Shown here: piece after piece, positions 45,654 through 55,322 of the stretch
Numbering within the stretch: the stretch's first letter is position 1
Layout of the letters: every line of letters begins with the position of its first letter
Assembly: GCA_033977485.1 (NCBI GenBank)
Contig: CM066997.1
Location: 77,160,634-77,224,633, forward strand
Length of the DNA: 64,000 nt
From: Hydrangea macrophylla
Taxonomy: Eukaryota > Streptophyta > Magnoliopsida > Cornales > Hydrangeaceae
Direction of reading: 5' to 3'
The notes under the pieces: model-generated
What the model was told of the DNA's origin: nothing
Database searches by the model: none
The model's input: only the letters and a program-made list of their open reading frames with translations
Made by a program: the position numbers and the translations under genes

Positions 45654-46875
45654 ATTTTATTTTTTAAAACAAAATAATACAGAGGTTTGACTCATAAGAA
45701 GCATCCTTAAAATCATCTTTCTACTGTGTCTGGTTCACCGCATTGCACTTCTGCATTTTACCCTCTCGACTGTGTCTGAAACGCGGCGCTGACATTGTTC
45801 AGGTCTTGCTGTGCCAGGGCACAAGTCACCGTTGATACTGTACCTTCCAAGGTATATCAAAAAGAGTAAAAACCTCCGTACTGTCTCCCTGACGGTATAT
45901 TGGAACTCTCGTCAACGGACCCTCTTTGACTGAACCCAGTCTTTGCATATAGATTCCTATAGAACCTTTCATAGGACTGTTCATTTATCTTTTCAGATAG
46001 GACAATGTGATATAACTGCTGTATGCCCTGACGGGATTACCTGCGCGGTGTAGACGCTTATGTGGCATAGAACAGAACCTCTTTCTTTTGATTCCTAAGG
46101 CAATCACTCACATATAGTCACATTGAGTTGACCTGCCTAAGCATCATGACAAGGATGTCTGCTCCATGCTCGCAAAGATATACACCGCAAACCTTGTTTA
46201 TCGGTCTTGAGACATAGGAGTATGAAAACCTGCTAGAAAGTATGATCACTATAACCATACTTACCAGTTTCTCCCAAAAACTCTGTCCAAATATCCCAGA
46301 TATGACCACATTGGCCAGTTTCCCCCAGAAACTCTGTCCAAATATCCCAGATATAACCACATTAAGCAGTTTCCCCCAGAAACTCTGTCCAGATGTCCCA
46401 GATATGACCATATTGACCAGTTTCTCCCAAAAACTCTGTCCAAATATCCCAGATATGACCATATTGACCAGTTTCCCCCAGAAACTCTGTCCAAAATTCC
46501 CGAAGCATCTTGGAAATCCATGTTATCCCTTGGTGATCATACTAGAAAGTAAGGTTAGCACACTCTGTATAGCTAGGACCTTATTTGTTTAGCTGCTATC
46601 TGTTAGAAATAGGAGCATCATATAGATTAGGGCTTACATCCGCATGTTTGTCCCATTTGCATGCACCCTTCCCCATCAATCTGCACGCACTGTTTCGAGT
46701 TGGTCCACATCACTGTCTTTGTCTGTCTGAAGTCATTACTGTCAAGATCTGACCTAGTCCTCTCAAAATCTGTCAATTCAGTATAGATTCCCAAGGTCAG
46801 CAGCCGGGATCCTCGTCGTGGGTCAGGAGTTCAGATAATCGTTTGATCAGAATCAGCCCGACAGCCTGCTTCAAC
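45654..46875 (+). other. Leader of T with 51-bp tandem array
   Basis: About 1.2 kb of untranslated leader. The part at 46262-46500 is a tandem array of about 4.7 units of 51 bp, each containing CAGTTTCCCCCAGAAACTCT, then GTCCAAATATCCCAGATATG. As 51 is a multiple of three, both strands stay open with a 17-residue period (46242-46592 plus, 46118-46462 and 46261-46521 minus); these are artefacts. The rest shows no gene. Confidence 0.8.
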
Positions 46876-48114
46876 ATGAATCGAGAAGAGTTAGAAAACA
46901 AGGTTACCGAGTTGGGAGCAACTATAAGCCAACAGTCCGACAGCCTAGCCCAAGTTCTGAAGTTCATGGAAGAATTGAAGCAACAGCGGCCGCAACCCCC
47001 GCCTGGGTTTGAACCACCCCTACATGAGAATAACGGGGAGGAAGACTGGTTTCAAGGGGTCCCACCGCTTGCATATGAGAAGAAGCTCCAAGAGAAAATG
47101 GACAAGGTCGACAAGCTGGAGAGCGTACTGAGAAAAAGCAAAGGGGTCGATGATTACATGCTAGACCTGGAAGGCCTCTTTGAGCCTGTTAAGCTGAAAC
47201 TGCCGGAGAACTTCAAGATGCCAGAAATTGATCGTTTTGATGGAACTGGGAATCCAAAGAGCCACATAAAGTTCTGCATGAGTATTTTCCAATCAATGGG
47301 CTGTACCCATGAGCACATTGCAATGTTGTTCCCTCAAACCCTCGCCAAGGCTGCTCTATCTTGGTTTCTGACCTTGGAGGTTTCTAAGACGCGGACTTGG
47401 GAAGATATAGTCCAGGTCTTCATTGATCATTACTCCTACAACCAAGAGCTCGATGTCACCATCCGGGATCTGGAGACTACCCGGCAGAACTTCAATGAGT
47501 CCTTCGCTGCATTCTTGAGCAGATGGAGGAACAAAGTGGCCCAAATGACCCACCGACCAGTCGAAAAGGAACAAGTCCGGATGTTGATCAAGAATCTACA
47601 GCCGCTGTACCATGAGAAACTATTCTACCAGTCCATCTCAACATTTGAAGAACTATTTGAGATTGGGACTAGAATTGAGGATGCAATCAGGGAAGGGAAA
47701 ATCAAGAATGAAGGATCACAAAGCCAGTCCAAGAGGCCAGACTACTCCCGAAACTCTTCGGATGTCAACGCCCTTAGTAACCAATACATGGCCTATTCTC
47801 CCCAATCATACCAGCTCACAAACCAAACCAGCTCGCCTAGCCGCCCTTACCAAAATAAGGTACCCCGTGAATTTTCCAAGCTAGATATCTCTCCCTCTGT
47901 AGCCTTAGGCCGCCTGCTAAGAAAGGGACACCTCCAACTCCTTCAGCCTATTGCCGATCCCCCACCACCTAACTGTGACGTGTCCAAACGATGTGCCTAC
48001 CACCAAGGCCCAGGCCATGACACCGACCGGTGCATACGTCTCCGCCATGATATCCAAGACCTCATTGATCGAGGAATCATCGAGCCACCACCCATTCAAC
48101 CCCATCTCACCTAA
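46876..48114 (+). CDS. gag: Intact gag of element T
   Basis: 412 residues from the first ATG at 46876; the open frame extends 11 codons upstream without another ATG. It opens with a coiled coil (MNREELENKVTELGATISQQ), a proline-rich turn (PPPGFEPP), and a second helix. The capsid domain covers about 105-270 (FDGTGNPKSHIKFCM, AALSWFLTLE, TWEDIVQVFIDHYSYN, ESFAAFLSRWRNKVAQM, LIKNLQPLYHEKLFYQ). The C-terminus has SPSVALGRLLRKGHLQLL and a knuckle-like CAYHQGPGHDTDRC then RLRHDIQDLIDRGI, typical of Tat/Ogre gag. It stops where a protease would begin in autonomous relatives. GC content is higher than in the surrounding DNA. Confidence 0.92.
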   Translation: MNREELENKVTELGATISQQSDSLAQVLKFMEELKQQRPQPPPGFEPPLHENNGEEDWFQGVPPLAYEKKLQEKMDKVDKLESVLRKSKGVDDYMLDLEGLFEPVKLKLPENFKMPEIDRFDGTGNPKSHIKFCMSIFQSMGCTHEHIAMLFPQTLAKAALSWFLTLEVSKTRTWEDIVQVFIDHYSYNQELDVTIRDLETTRQNFNESFAAFLSRWRNKVAQMTHRPVEKEQVRMLIKNLQPLYHEKLFYQSISTFEELFEIGTRIEDAIREGKIKNEGSQSQSKRPDYSRNSSDVNALSNQYMAYSPQSYQLTNQTSSPSRPYQNKVPREFSKLDISPSVALGRLLRKGHLQLLQPIADPPPPNCDVSKRCAYHQGPGHDTDRCIRLRHDIQDLIDRGIIEPPPIQPHLT

Positions 48115-48816
48115 GCCCATGGCCTATCCTTTCAAATGGTCCCTTTTATTGACAGCCATGAATGTTGAATCCGTGCAGTGGAGCGATAGTGTTTGGAACT
48201 TCTGCTTAAAAAAAAAAAAACAATGATAATAAATGGGTCACAAAGACACTCCATTTGAGACCAAGTCGAGTCTGCTCTATGTTTTGAGTCTATTTCAAGT
48301 TTGATCTTGTGGTTGAGTCTGTCTATCACCGAGTTGTTGTGAGTCTGTATCGAGTAATGTAATCGTTCTCTTCTAATGGAATGAAGTCTCATTTTGCCTA
48401 ATCTGATGTGTATATTCATAAGTGCATGAATCGCTGAACTAAAAATGTCACTTTTCAAATTACCATGGACATTACTCTGCTAATAAATTTTTGCATCAAA
48501 CAAAAAAAAAAGAGAGAATCCCAAACAGGCCAAAGTCGATTTCGCGCTGACCCCAAAGAAGAGCTGAGAATTGAATAGTCTTACTTTAAGAATTTAAAGA
48601 TGCTTTTGCTCAAATCTCGAAAAGACATACTTGAGACTGACTTGGGGCTTGCCCAACACCCTTTTCCCACCATTTCGAAGCCTTAAGTCCAATCCAATTG
48701 GGAGCCACGCAATCCGCCCGATTGAAAGCAATGCAAACTTAACCCTTGATGGTAGCCAAACATCTCAGTGAGTTTCATCTCCACTTTCAAAAAAAAAAAA
48801 GAAAAGAAAATAAAAA

Positions 48817-48864
48817 GCTCGCTAGGTTGAAAATCCGAAAGGGCACCTAGGCAAAAGTTAGAAC
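48817..48864 (+). repeat. Nested hairpin module, T copy 1
   Basis: GCTC opens the module, then CTAGG...CCTAG arms enclose TCC-GAAA-GGG (one wobble pair). The closing GAAC no longer matches GCTC fully. Confidence 0.65.
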
Positions 48865-49284
48865 TGAAAAAGGTGTTGATTTCCAAAATCTGACCCTAGC
48901 CAGTCAAAATGTTGGAGAAAATTTTGATGAAACAAATGAGAGAATCATTCGCTTCAAGATACATCTTAAGAACGTGCCAAGATCACATTTCAAAAGGCAC
49001 GGAATGACCACAAATAAATTCCGAGAGCTGACATGCACATTCTGGAATTCTGAGATTGCGATTGAAAGATCTCACAAGAATCAACTACAATAAAAGCAAA
49101 ATTGACTGGCTAGGCGAAAGTGAAAAGGATCAATCCTCAAATCAAAACAAAAAGGAAAAGAAAAAGAAAGGGAGGCTGAATCTTCTTATTCAAAGCTACC
49201 ACAAGTGACCTAAGTTTGAACTTCTCTGACGATTGATTTGAAAAACCCTCATACCTCAAACCCCTTATTTCAAGCCTTACCTTG

Positions 49285-49433
49285 AACTACGCTCGACCTG
49301 ATTCCCACTCGGGGATACGTAGGCAACCACAACAGTTCGGTCACCCCACCTACCTAAAAATCAACCCGCTTCTTTTCAACCATGGCCCGAACTACGTTGG
49401 ACCTGATCCCCACTTGGGGGTACGTAGGCAGAC
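49285..49433 (+). repeat. Two ATTCCC/GGGGAT hairpin modules in T
   Basis: The copy near 49292-49326 reads ATTCCC-actc-GGGGAT then ACGTAGGCA. The copy near 49400-49433 reads ATCCCC-actt-GGGGGT then ACGTAGGCA, a change that keeps pairing. Both are preceded by GAACTACG and TGGACCTGAT or its near equivalent. Confidence 0.65.
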
Positions 49434-49455
49434 TTTCAAAAAGAAAAGAAGGATG

Positions 49456-49503
49456 GCTCACTAGGTCGAAAATCCGAAAGGACGCCTAGGCAAAAGTTAG
49501 AGC
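49456..49503 (+). repeat. Nested hairpin module, T copy 2
   Basis: Outer arms are GCTC and GAGC, middle arms CTAGG and CCTAG, and the inner hairpin TCC-GAAA-GGA. The inner pair changed on both sides relative to CCC-GAAA-GGG in X, so pairing is kept. Confidence 0.7.
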
Positions 49504-49540
49504 TAAATCTAGGGTGAGCAATAACAAAAGAGAGAAAAGA

Positions 49541-49585
49541 GCTCGCTAGGTTACCTCACTGGTGCCTAGGCAAAAAGTTATGAGC
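49541..49585 (+). repeat. Nested hairpin module, T copy 3
   Basis: GCTC and GAGC outer arms and CTAGG/CCTAG middle arms are kept. The inner part is replaced by ACC-TCACT-GGT, which can still pair. Confidence 0.65.
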
Positions 49586-49642
49586 ATTTGAGAGATTAAA
49601 GTCACGGTCCATGCCTCAAACCAGAAAATCACCTTCCACACT

Positions 49643-49848
49643 AGGGGCAAACATCGGCTACCCGCCTCGTTTGCCTGACTTTTACTATCTACCCTTCACA
49701 CAAAGGGGCAAACTTCGATCACCTACCTCGTTTGCCCAAAACCTCCAATGAACCTTCCTCCAAACTAGGGACAAACTTCGGTCATTTACCTCGTTTGCCT
49801 ACCAATCCCACTTCATGCCCTTCAAACTAGGGGCAAACTTCGTTTGCC
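49643..49848 (+). repeat. Four PPT-like hairpins in T
   Basis: Copies at 49643-49675, 49704-49737, 49766-49799 and 49829-49848 run from AGGGGCAAAC (once AGGGACAAAC) to GTTTGCC. The arms are spaced by 4-20 nt. The 5' arm is the same as the polypurine tract before the 3' LTR at 52007. Confidence 0.65.
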
Positions 49849-50654
49849 ACCCGATCCCTATACACCAATGGTAAGCCTTCAAGTCACAAACATTGTCTTG
49901 AACAGATGGAAATGGAGCATCTTTTATTCTATAAGCTAAGGCACTAATTCAAAGCACATCTTGGGAGAAGCAAAGAAATTGATTAGATCAGTAGGGAGGA
50001 ATTTTCAAAAAACCGGATTTATTAGCAAAGTGCTGACATATCAAGATGAGGAGTGAACATAAAAGATGAGCGGTACATCATTCATGGTAAAGGCACTTTG
50101 GATCGTGGCAATTTGAGAATTTCATGTCCAAGTCAATCCTTCTTTATTTGAATCAGTAGTAATCTGATCACAAGTGTGCCAGAGACCAAGGTTTCATACA
50201 AACTAACCCAACTTTCCTTGTCGTTCTTGTTAAGTCCATTTGTCCTGATGGTCTCAAATATGTGGGTTAAAGGTGATTCCCAATTATAAAAAAAAACTTT
50301 GGATATAAGCAGAAGTGCCAAACATTATTACTACACCAGTCAAGGTCGCAACATGAGAATGTCCCAGGTACGAGTGGCATAAACTCGTAAGTGGTTGCAA
50401 ACTATAAACCGACAGTTGTTTCTCAAGGCGGCCGATCGGAGGAAATATCGCCAACACCGAGAAACTATTGCTGATAAGGTATGTCGATGAGACGTGTTGT
50501 TGAGGTGTTTTAGGGCCCAAAGTCTAGATGTGTTGATGAGGAGTGTTGATAAGATGTGTTTTAGTGCCCAAAGTCCAAGTGTGTTGTTGAGGAAGAGCAT
50601 CAGATGTGTCGAGGAACATCAGAAGAGAGTATTGTTGAAGAGAACATCAGATGT

Positions 50655-51165
50655 GTTGAGGAACATCAGATTTGCTAAGAAGCGTCGTTGAAGAGTTGAG
50701 GAATATCGGATGAGTTGAGGAACATCAGATTTGTTGAGAAGCATCGTTGAAGAGTTGAGGAACATCGGATGTGTTGAGGAACATCAGATTTGCTAAGAAG
50801 CGTCGTTGAAGGGTTGAGGAACATCGGATGTGTTGAGGAACATTAGATTTGCTAAGAAGCGTCGTTGAAGGGTTGAGGAATATCGGATGAGTTGAGGAAC
50901 ATCAGATTTGTTGAGAAGCATCGTTGAAGAGTTGAGGAATATCGGATGAGTTGAGGAACATCAGATTTGTTGAGAAGCGTCGTTGAAGAGTTGAGGAATA
51001 TCGGATGAGTTGAGGAACATCAGATTTGTTCAGAAGCGTCGTTGAAGAGTTGAGGAATATCGGATGAGTTGAGGAACATCAGATTTGTTGAGAAGTGTCG
51101 TTGAAGAGTTGAGGAACATCGGATGAGTTGAGGAGCATCAGATTTGTTGAGAAGCATCATGGAAA
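50655..51165. repeat. Tandem array, 59-bp unit, about 8-9 copies
   Basis: The unit alternates GAGGAACATCAGATTTG and TTGAGAAGCGTCGTTGAAGA with GTTGAGGAATATCGGATGA. It occupies the same relative position as the arrays in X but is unrelated in sequence. Looser GAAGCACCGTTGA-type units trail to about 51320. Confidence 0.88.
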
Positions 51166-52294
51166 AGTCGAGAAGCATCGTTAAGATTTGAAGAACACCG
51201 TTGACAATTAAGAAGCCTTGAGAAAGCACCGTCAAAGATTCAAGGAACAACATAAGCGCCATTGAGAATTGAGGATTGAGAAGCACCGTTGAGACTTTGG
51301 GAGTCACCGAGTCCATAGTGTCACGACTAAGAGGAGCACGAGTCAAGAATCACTTCACCCAACATGACACATAGCCCATCGGTTGCGGCACACACAAATC
51401 ACAAAGCCCACTGGAGTGGCAAACACACCATAAGCATTCTTTTGAGCACCACAGTATCACTTTGAGCGCCACGCTCTTCCTTGAGTAAGACCTCCAGGTC
51501 GAGCTCCCTCACAAATCTATTAGTCATAGTGAAGCATAGATCACCAAGCCCACTGAGAGTGGCAAATGCACTGAACACATGTACTAGGACCACAAGCGTT
51601 TTAGAACACAATACAGGCACGACACAAGTCCACTCGGAGTGGTACACCCCACAGCACCAATTCATGCTAGGATCAGAACACTAGACATGATAGGACTTAG
51701 GACAAAATTCATATCACATCCATGCATAGCATATCACTCTTATAGCATAGCATCCGCCTGATTGTTGTGTATGTGCATGTGTGATCTATTCCTTTGTGCC
51801 CTGAACTACGTCCTGGTCTGATTCCCCTTGGGATACGTAGGCAGCTCGCACAGAGCACGACCAGCACTAGCCTCAGCATCATTGCATCTTTTTGCAACGC
51901 TTTTTATCCTAAATCTATAGCCTCCAAAAAGACCTGTCTCTTCAAAACTTTGGCACTCGCTTGCGACATGCGTTGCCTCGCAAGTTCCTGCCAAAGAGGG
52001 GCAAACTGTAGACACCCCATTTTGTCGGCTATCAGATTTAGGAGACCCATAGCTTGGTGGTTCACAATGATCGTAAAAGACTCAAAAGGACTTCTGGAAG
52101 TCAGCTCTATCTCTCAGAATGCTCAGATTGACCAAAATGCCCCTGAAAGCCCGAAGACTCCCAGATTTGGTCCCGAAGTTCTGAAAACATGCTATGTCGT
52201 AATAAAAATGATAAAATGAGTTTTTAAGTAAAACTGGATGAAATCGTCAGCTTCCAGAGACCCCCGGAAGTCCCGGAAGTTCCCCGAAAGTCCC

Positions 52295-52514
52295 CGTTGA
52301 CCGGTTTGACCAAGGTTTGACCAGGTTTGACCAGGTTTGACCAGAGTTTGACCAAGTTTGACCAAGTTTGACCAAAATCGTCCAAATTCACCGGAATCAT
52401 TAGAAAAGTATTAAAATGAGAATCGAGCGAAAACGTCAGCTCCTGGGAGCTCCCGAAGGTTCCCAGAACTTCCCGGGAATCCCAGGTTTGACCAGTTTGA
52501 CCAAGATTTGACTT
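52295..52514 (+). promoter_or_regulatory. TTGAC (W-box core) cluster in T LTR
   Basis: Eight TTGAC cores spaced about 10-11 bp lie at 52295-52372, and three more at 52486-52514, about 0.6-0.8 kb upstream of the TATA box. TTGACC/T is the core recognised by plant WRKY factors. The 5' LTR has the same array, split by element A. Confidence 0.55.
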
Positions 52515-52871
52515 TGGAATCGGGGCACCGAAACAATTTTCAAATATTTTTCATGGATACTAGAGGTCAACAGCTTTCCGACGGTATATCGCACATAATT
52601 TTCGGATTTAAAACGAGTTTATTATGAATTTCCAAAGGCGAAAAAGGCGATCAAATCGGCTTTTATCGCGAATACCATAAAACTTTTCAAAGTGACCTAT
52701 CCCCGAACTATTTTTTATGTAGAGTAGACTCCATTACCTTTCCAACGGTATATCACAACCTCAATTTGGAGTTCGTATGCATTTTCTGTGAATTTTGGAC
52801 AAAATAGGGCCTTTTCGCGAATACCGAAACCTCTGGGGGCCTAAACGTAATTTTCTGGGCTTCTGAGGAGC

Positions 52872-52954
52872 AGTGCCGCCGCGGCACTGGCCCACTGCCG
52901 CCGCGGCACTGGCCCACTTACGCCGCGGCACTGGCCCAGTGCCGCCGCGGCACT
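52872..52954 (+). promoter_or_regulatory. Four-copy AGTGCCGCCGCGGCACT cluster in T LTR
   Basis: Four 22-bp units, each with a 7-nt-arm palindrome around CCG, lie about 145-230 bp upstream of the TATA box at 53099. The 5' LTR has only one copy (43251-43267). Confidence 0.7.
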
Positions 52955-55322
52955 CAACCCTTCGCAGAGTTCATTTTTGTAATTTTTTTGGGGGTCCAAA
53001 TTGATTAATTGAAAGCCAAAACGACATAGTTTTATGTTCACAGTTGTTTGGGACCAATGGGAGTACTTCTAAAACCCCAAAACCACCCCAAATTGGCCTA
53101 TTTAAACCCTCCATTGCTCTTCATTTTGGGGGGGCCAAGTGCAAAGCTTGAAAAGTTGTAGAGAAAAAGAGAGATAGAGATAGGTTTAGAAGAGAGAAAG
53201 GGAGCTTCTCCCATTGATTTTCCATAAGAAAGTGAGTTTTATTCTTGTTTTCTTCCATCATCCTTCTATATACTTCACATTCAAAGTCCACTCCAACCCT
53301 CATTCTTGAGCATTCATGAGATAGGAAGCTACTTCCATGTCCAAATGTCAAAATCTATGAGTGAAACACCAAGCTACAAGTCCAAAATCACATTGATTAT
53401 CATCTATTGATTGCTATTTACTTGCTTTGATTATATATATGTTCATCTCTCATTATCTCATTTCTTTTTCTTTTCTTTATTTACTTACTAGTTCATCATC
53501 ATCTAAGTGATGACATGAAGTTTGGGGTGAGTGAATCCTTATGGATAGTAGCTCTTGACCTCAAAAACATGTTTGATAGATGATGATCATAACCTCAATA
53601 CTTCCAAGGTATTCTTGAAATGTATTGAAGTTATGTTCAAAAACAAAAATAAATCTCTCCAACAATCTTGGAGGTTCTTGATGATGAGTTTAATGTTGAC
53701 ATTTTAAGTGGCTATAATCCTTATTGAGTATTGAAAATGTGCTTTCAAAACATCTATTTCAAAACCCCTCTCAATCCCTCTCATTTGGTTTCAAGAAACA
53801 AAACTTTGTTTTCTCCAAAATCTTCAAAACAATGAGTCAAAACAGTGAGTGAGTTGAGCTCAAAGATTTCTCTAGAACTCAATACTCAACATATGGATGC
53901 AAGGCCACTTGGAAAGTCTTCCTAACTCATTGGAGAACACCCATGATTTTTGGTTTGACTTGGAAGTACTTGGAAATGGTCCATTTGGATCCCAATATTC
54001 CTTCCAAACATTCTGATTTTGCTGTCACAGCAGCTAGGTCCACTTCCAACCTCTTTTACAGAAAACTTTTCCAAAAGGGGTGGTCCTAACTTATTTTTCC
54101 CTTAAAATTCAATGTCTTAGGGAACTTTCTGTATAAAATGGGCCCTTAGATCATTCTTTTTCATTTTCTAATATTTTCTAACATTTCAGTCGACAGTACG
54201 GACTCTGTTTCTGAGTGACCTGTGTTGTTTATATGATTTCTATCAATCTGTGATAGCTATTCAAGATTAGCCTTTTGGGTTGTGTTCTAGACACAATAAG
54301 GAACATCTCCATAAAAAATCATGCATTGAAAACATTCCTAACCCCTCTTTTCAATTTCCAAAAGATGATGCTACTGTTCTGTCCACTATTCACAGCAAGC
54401 ACATTTTAACTTTCATTCTTTGATTTGATGCTTATATGCATTCCAAATTAGTTCATATCTTAGGAATTAGTTCATACTACATTTTTACATATCCCATATT
54501 GATTTCATCCATACATTCATACACATTTTAGACTTCTAAGTCATTCTAGAAATCCATGTACACAAAACACACTACAACCTTTGCACATTTTAGATACATA
54601 CATTGCATTCATGCAAGATTTTGGGTTTTTGTAACTCTTAATCTAAGAAGATTATAAGGAATGATCATGATCACACGTTCATGCTCCCCTCGACCTAATC
54701 ATCCTTTCTCATCCGTCCCAAGGATTGAGAGATCTTCTATTCTCAAAGATTAACATGCATCATCCTAGCTTGCTAAGCATCCTTGTTTTCTTTGACTATT
54801 TGTTTCAAGAACAATTCATGTCCCCCTTTAGATTAGGAAGTCTTGATTATTTGATACATGGTTAAACTATTTTTCCTAAGTTTATTTGTGTGATCTTTCA
54901 CTTTACATTGTATGATATTTGACTTAGATCTTATGAATGATATCTTATCTTTAGATCTTCCATTTCAAGATTCTTATGTGATGTAATATACTATCATAGT
55001 ATTAATTGCCGAACCAAACATAGTATAAGATGATTATTTGGATGCTAATTGAGGCCCGTCGAGAGACGGGGCGAGTTGAGGGTGTTTTAGTCGCGACAAA
55101 GGCTCCTTCCTCTCTCGTACCAAAACCCCGAACCAAGTTCTTTGGTTATGAAGGGCCGGTGCCCTTTATCCATTTGGGTGAGTCAAATTAGGTTTCTTGG
55201 TTCCTTAAAGACCAAGTGGCGACTCTGTATCTGTTTTCAACAGACCTATTTTCTTTCTTTGATTCAAATCAATTTCAAAACAATCTCAAACAAGAGAAGT
55301 GGTCCGATTCCCGGTATCCACA

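Larger units (their letters stand above)
48115..52006 (+). other. 3' non-coding region of T with hairpin modules and array
   Basis: It occupies the place of pol and contains no pol domain. Shared with element X, in the same order, are: the nested CTAGG hairpin modules (48817-48864, 49456-49503, 49541-49585), ATTCCC/GGGGAT hairpins with TACGTAGGCA (49285-49326, 49400-49433), four PPT-like hairpins (49643-49848), a tandem array (50655-51165), the third ATTCCC module (51815-51846), and a conserved pre-LTR segment ending in AGAGGGGCAAAC (51995-52006), the polypurine tract. Open frames here (48132-48458, 50284-50600, 51399-51684, 51794-52219) overlap on both strands and lack any family signature. 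Confidence 0.8.
33866..55322 (+). mobile_element. Non-autonomous Tat/Ogre-like element T
   Basis: 5' LTR (33866-34195 plus 42726-45632, split by element A), primer site (45636-45653), 51-bp tandem array, intact gag, 3.9 kb non-coding 3' region, polypurine tract, and 3' LTR (52007-55322). It has no protease, RT, RNase H or integrase, so it must rely on enzymes made elsewhere. Without element A it is about 12.9 kb. The LTRs differ by roughly one percent by eye, apart from repeat-number changes, so it is older than A. Confidence 0.9.
52007..55322 (+). repeat. 3' LTR of T
   Basis: It starts TGTAGACACCCC right after the polypurine tract and ends CGGTATCCACA (3316 bp). It is the uninterrupted counterpart of the split 5' LTR. 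It is longer by about 79 bp, mainly from three extra 22-bp palindrome units (52872-52954) and one extra TTTGACC unit. A TATTTAAA box lies at 53099-53106. GGGGT (target duplication) follows at 55323. Confidence 0.95.

Noticed and set aside
46118..46592. Overlapping plus and minus frames with a 17-residue repeat
   Set aside because: Both come from the 51-bp tandem array in the T leader.
51794..52219. 141-residue frame spanning the end of T and its 3' LTR
   Set aside because: It crosses the polypurine tract and LTR border; its second half repeats at 33851-34078 because it is LTR sequence.
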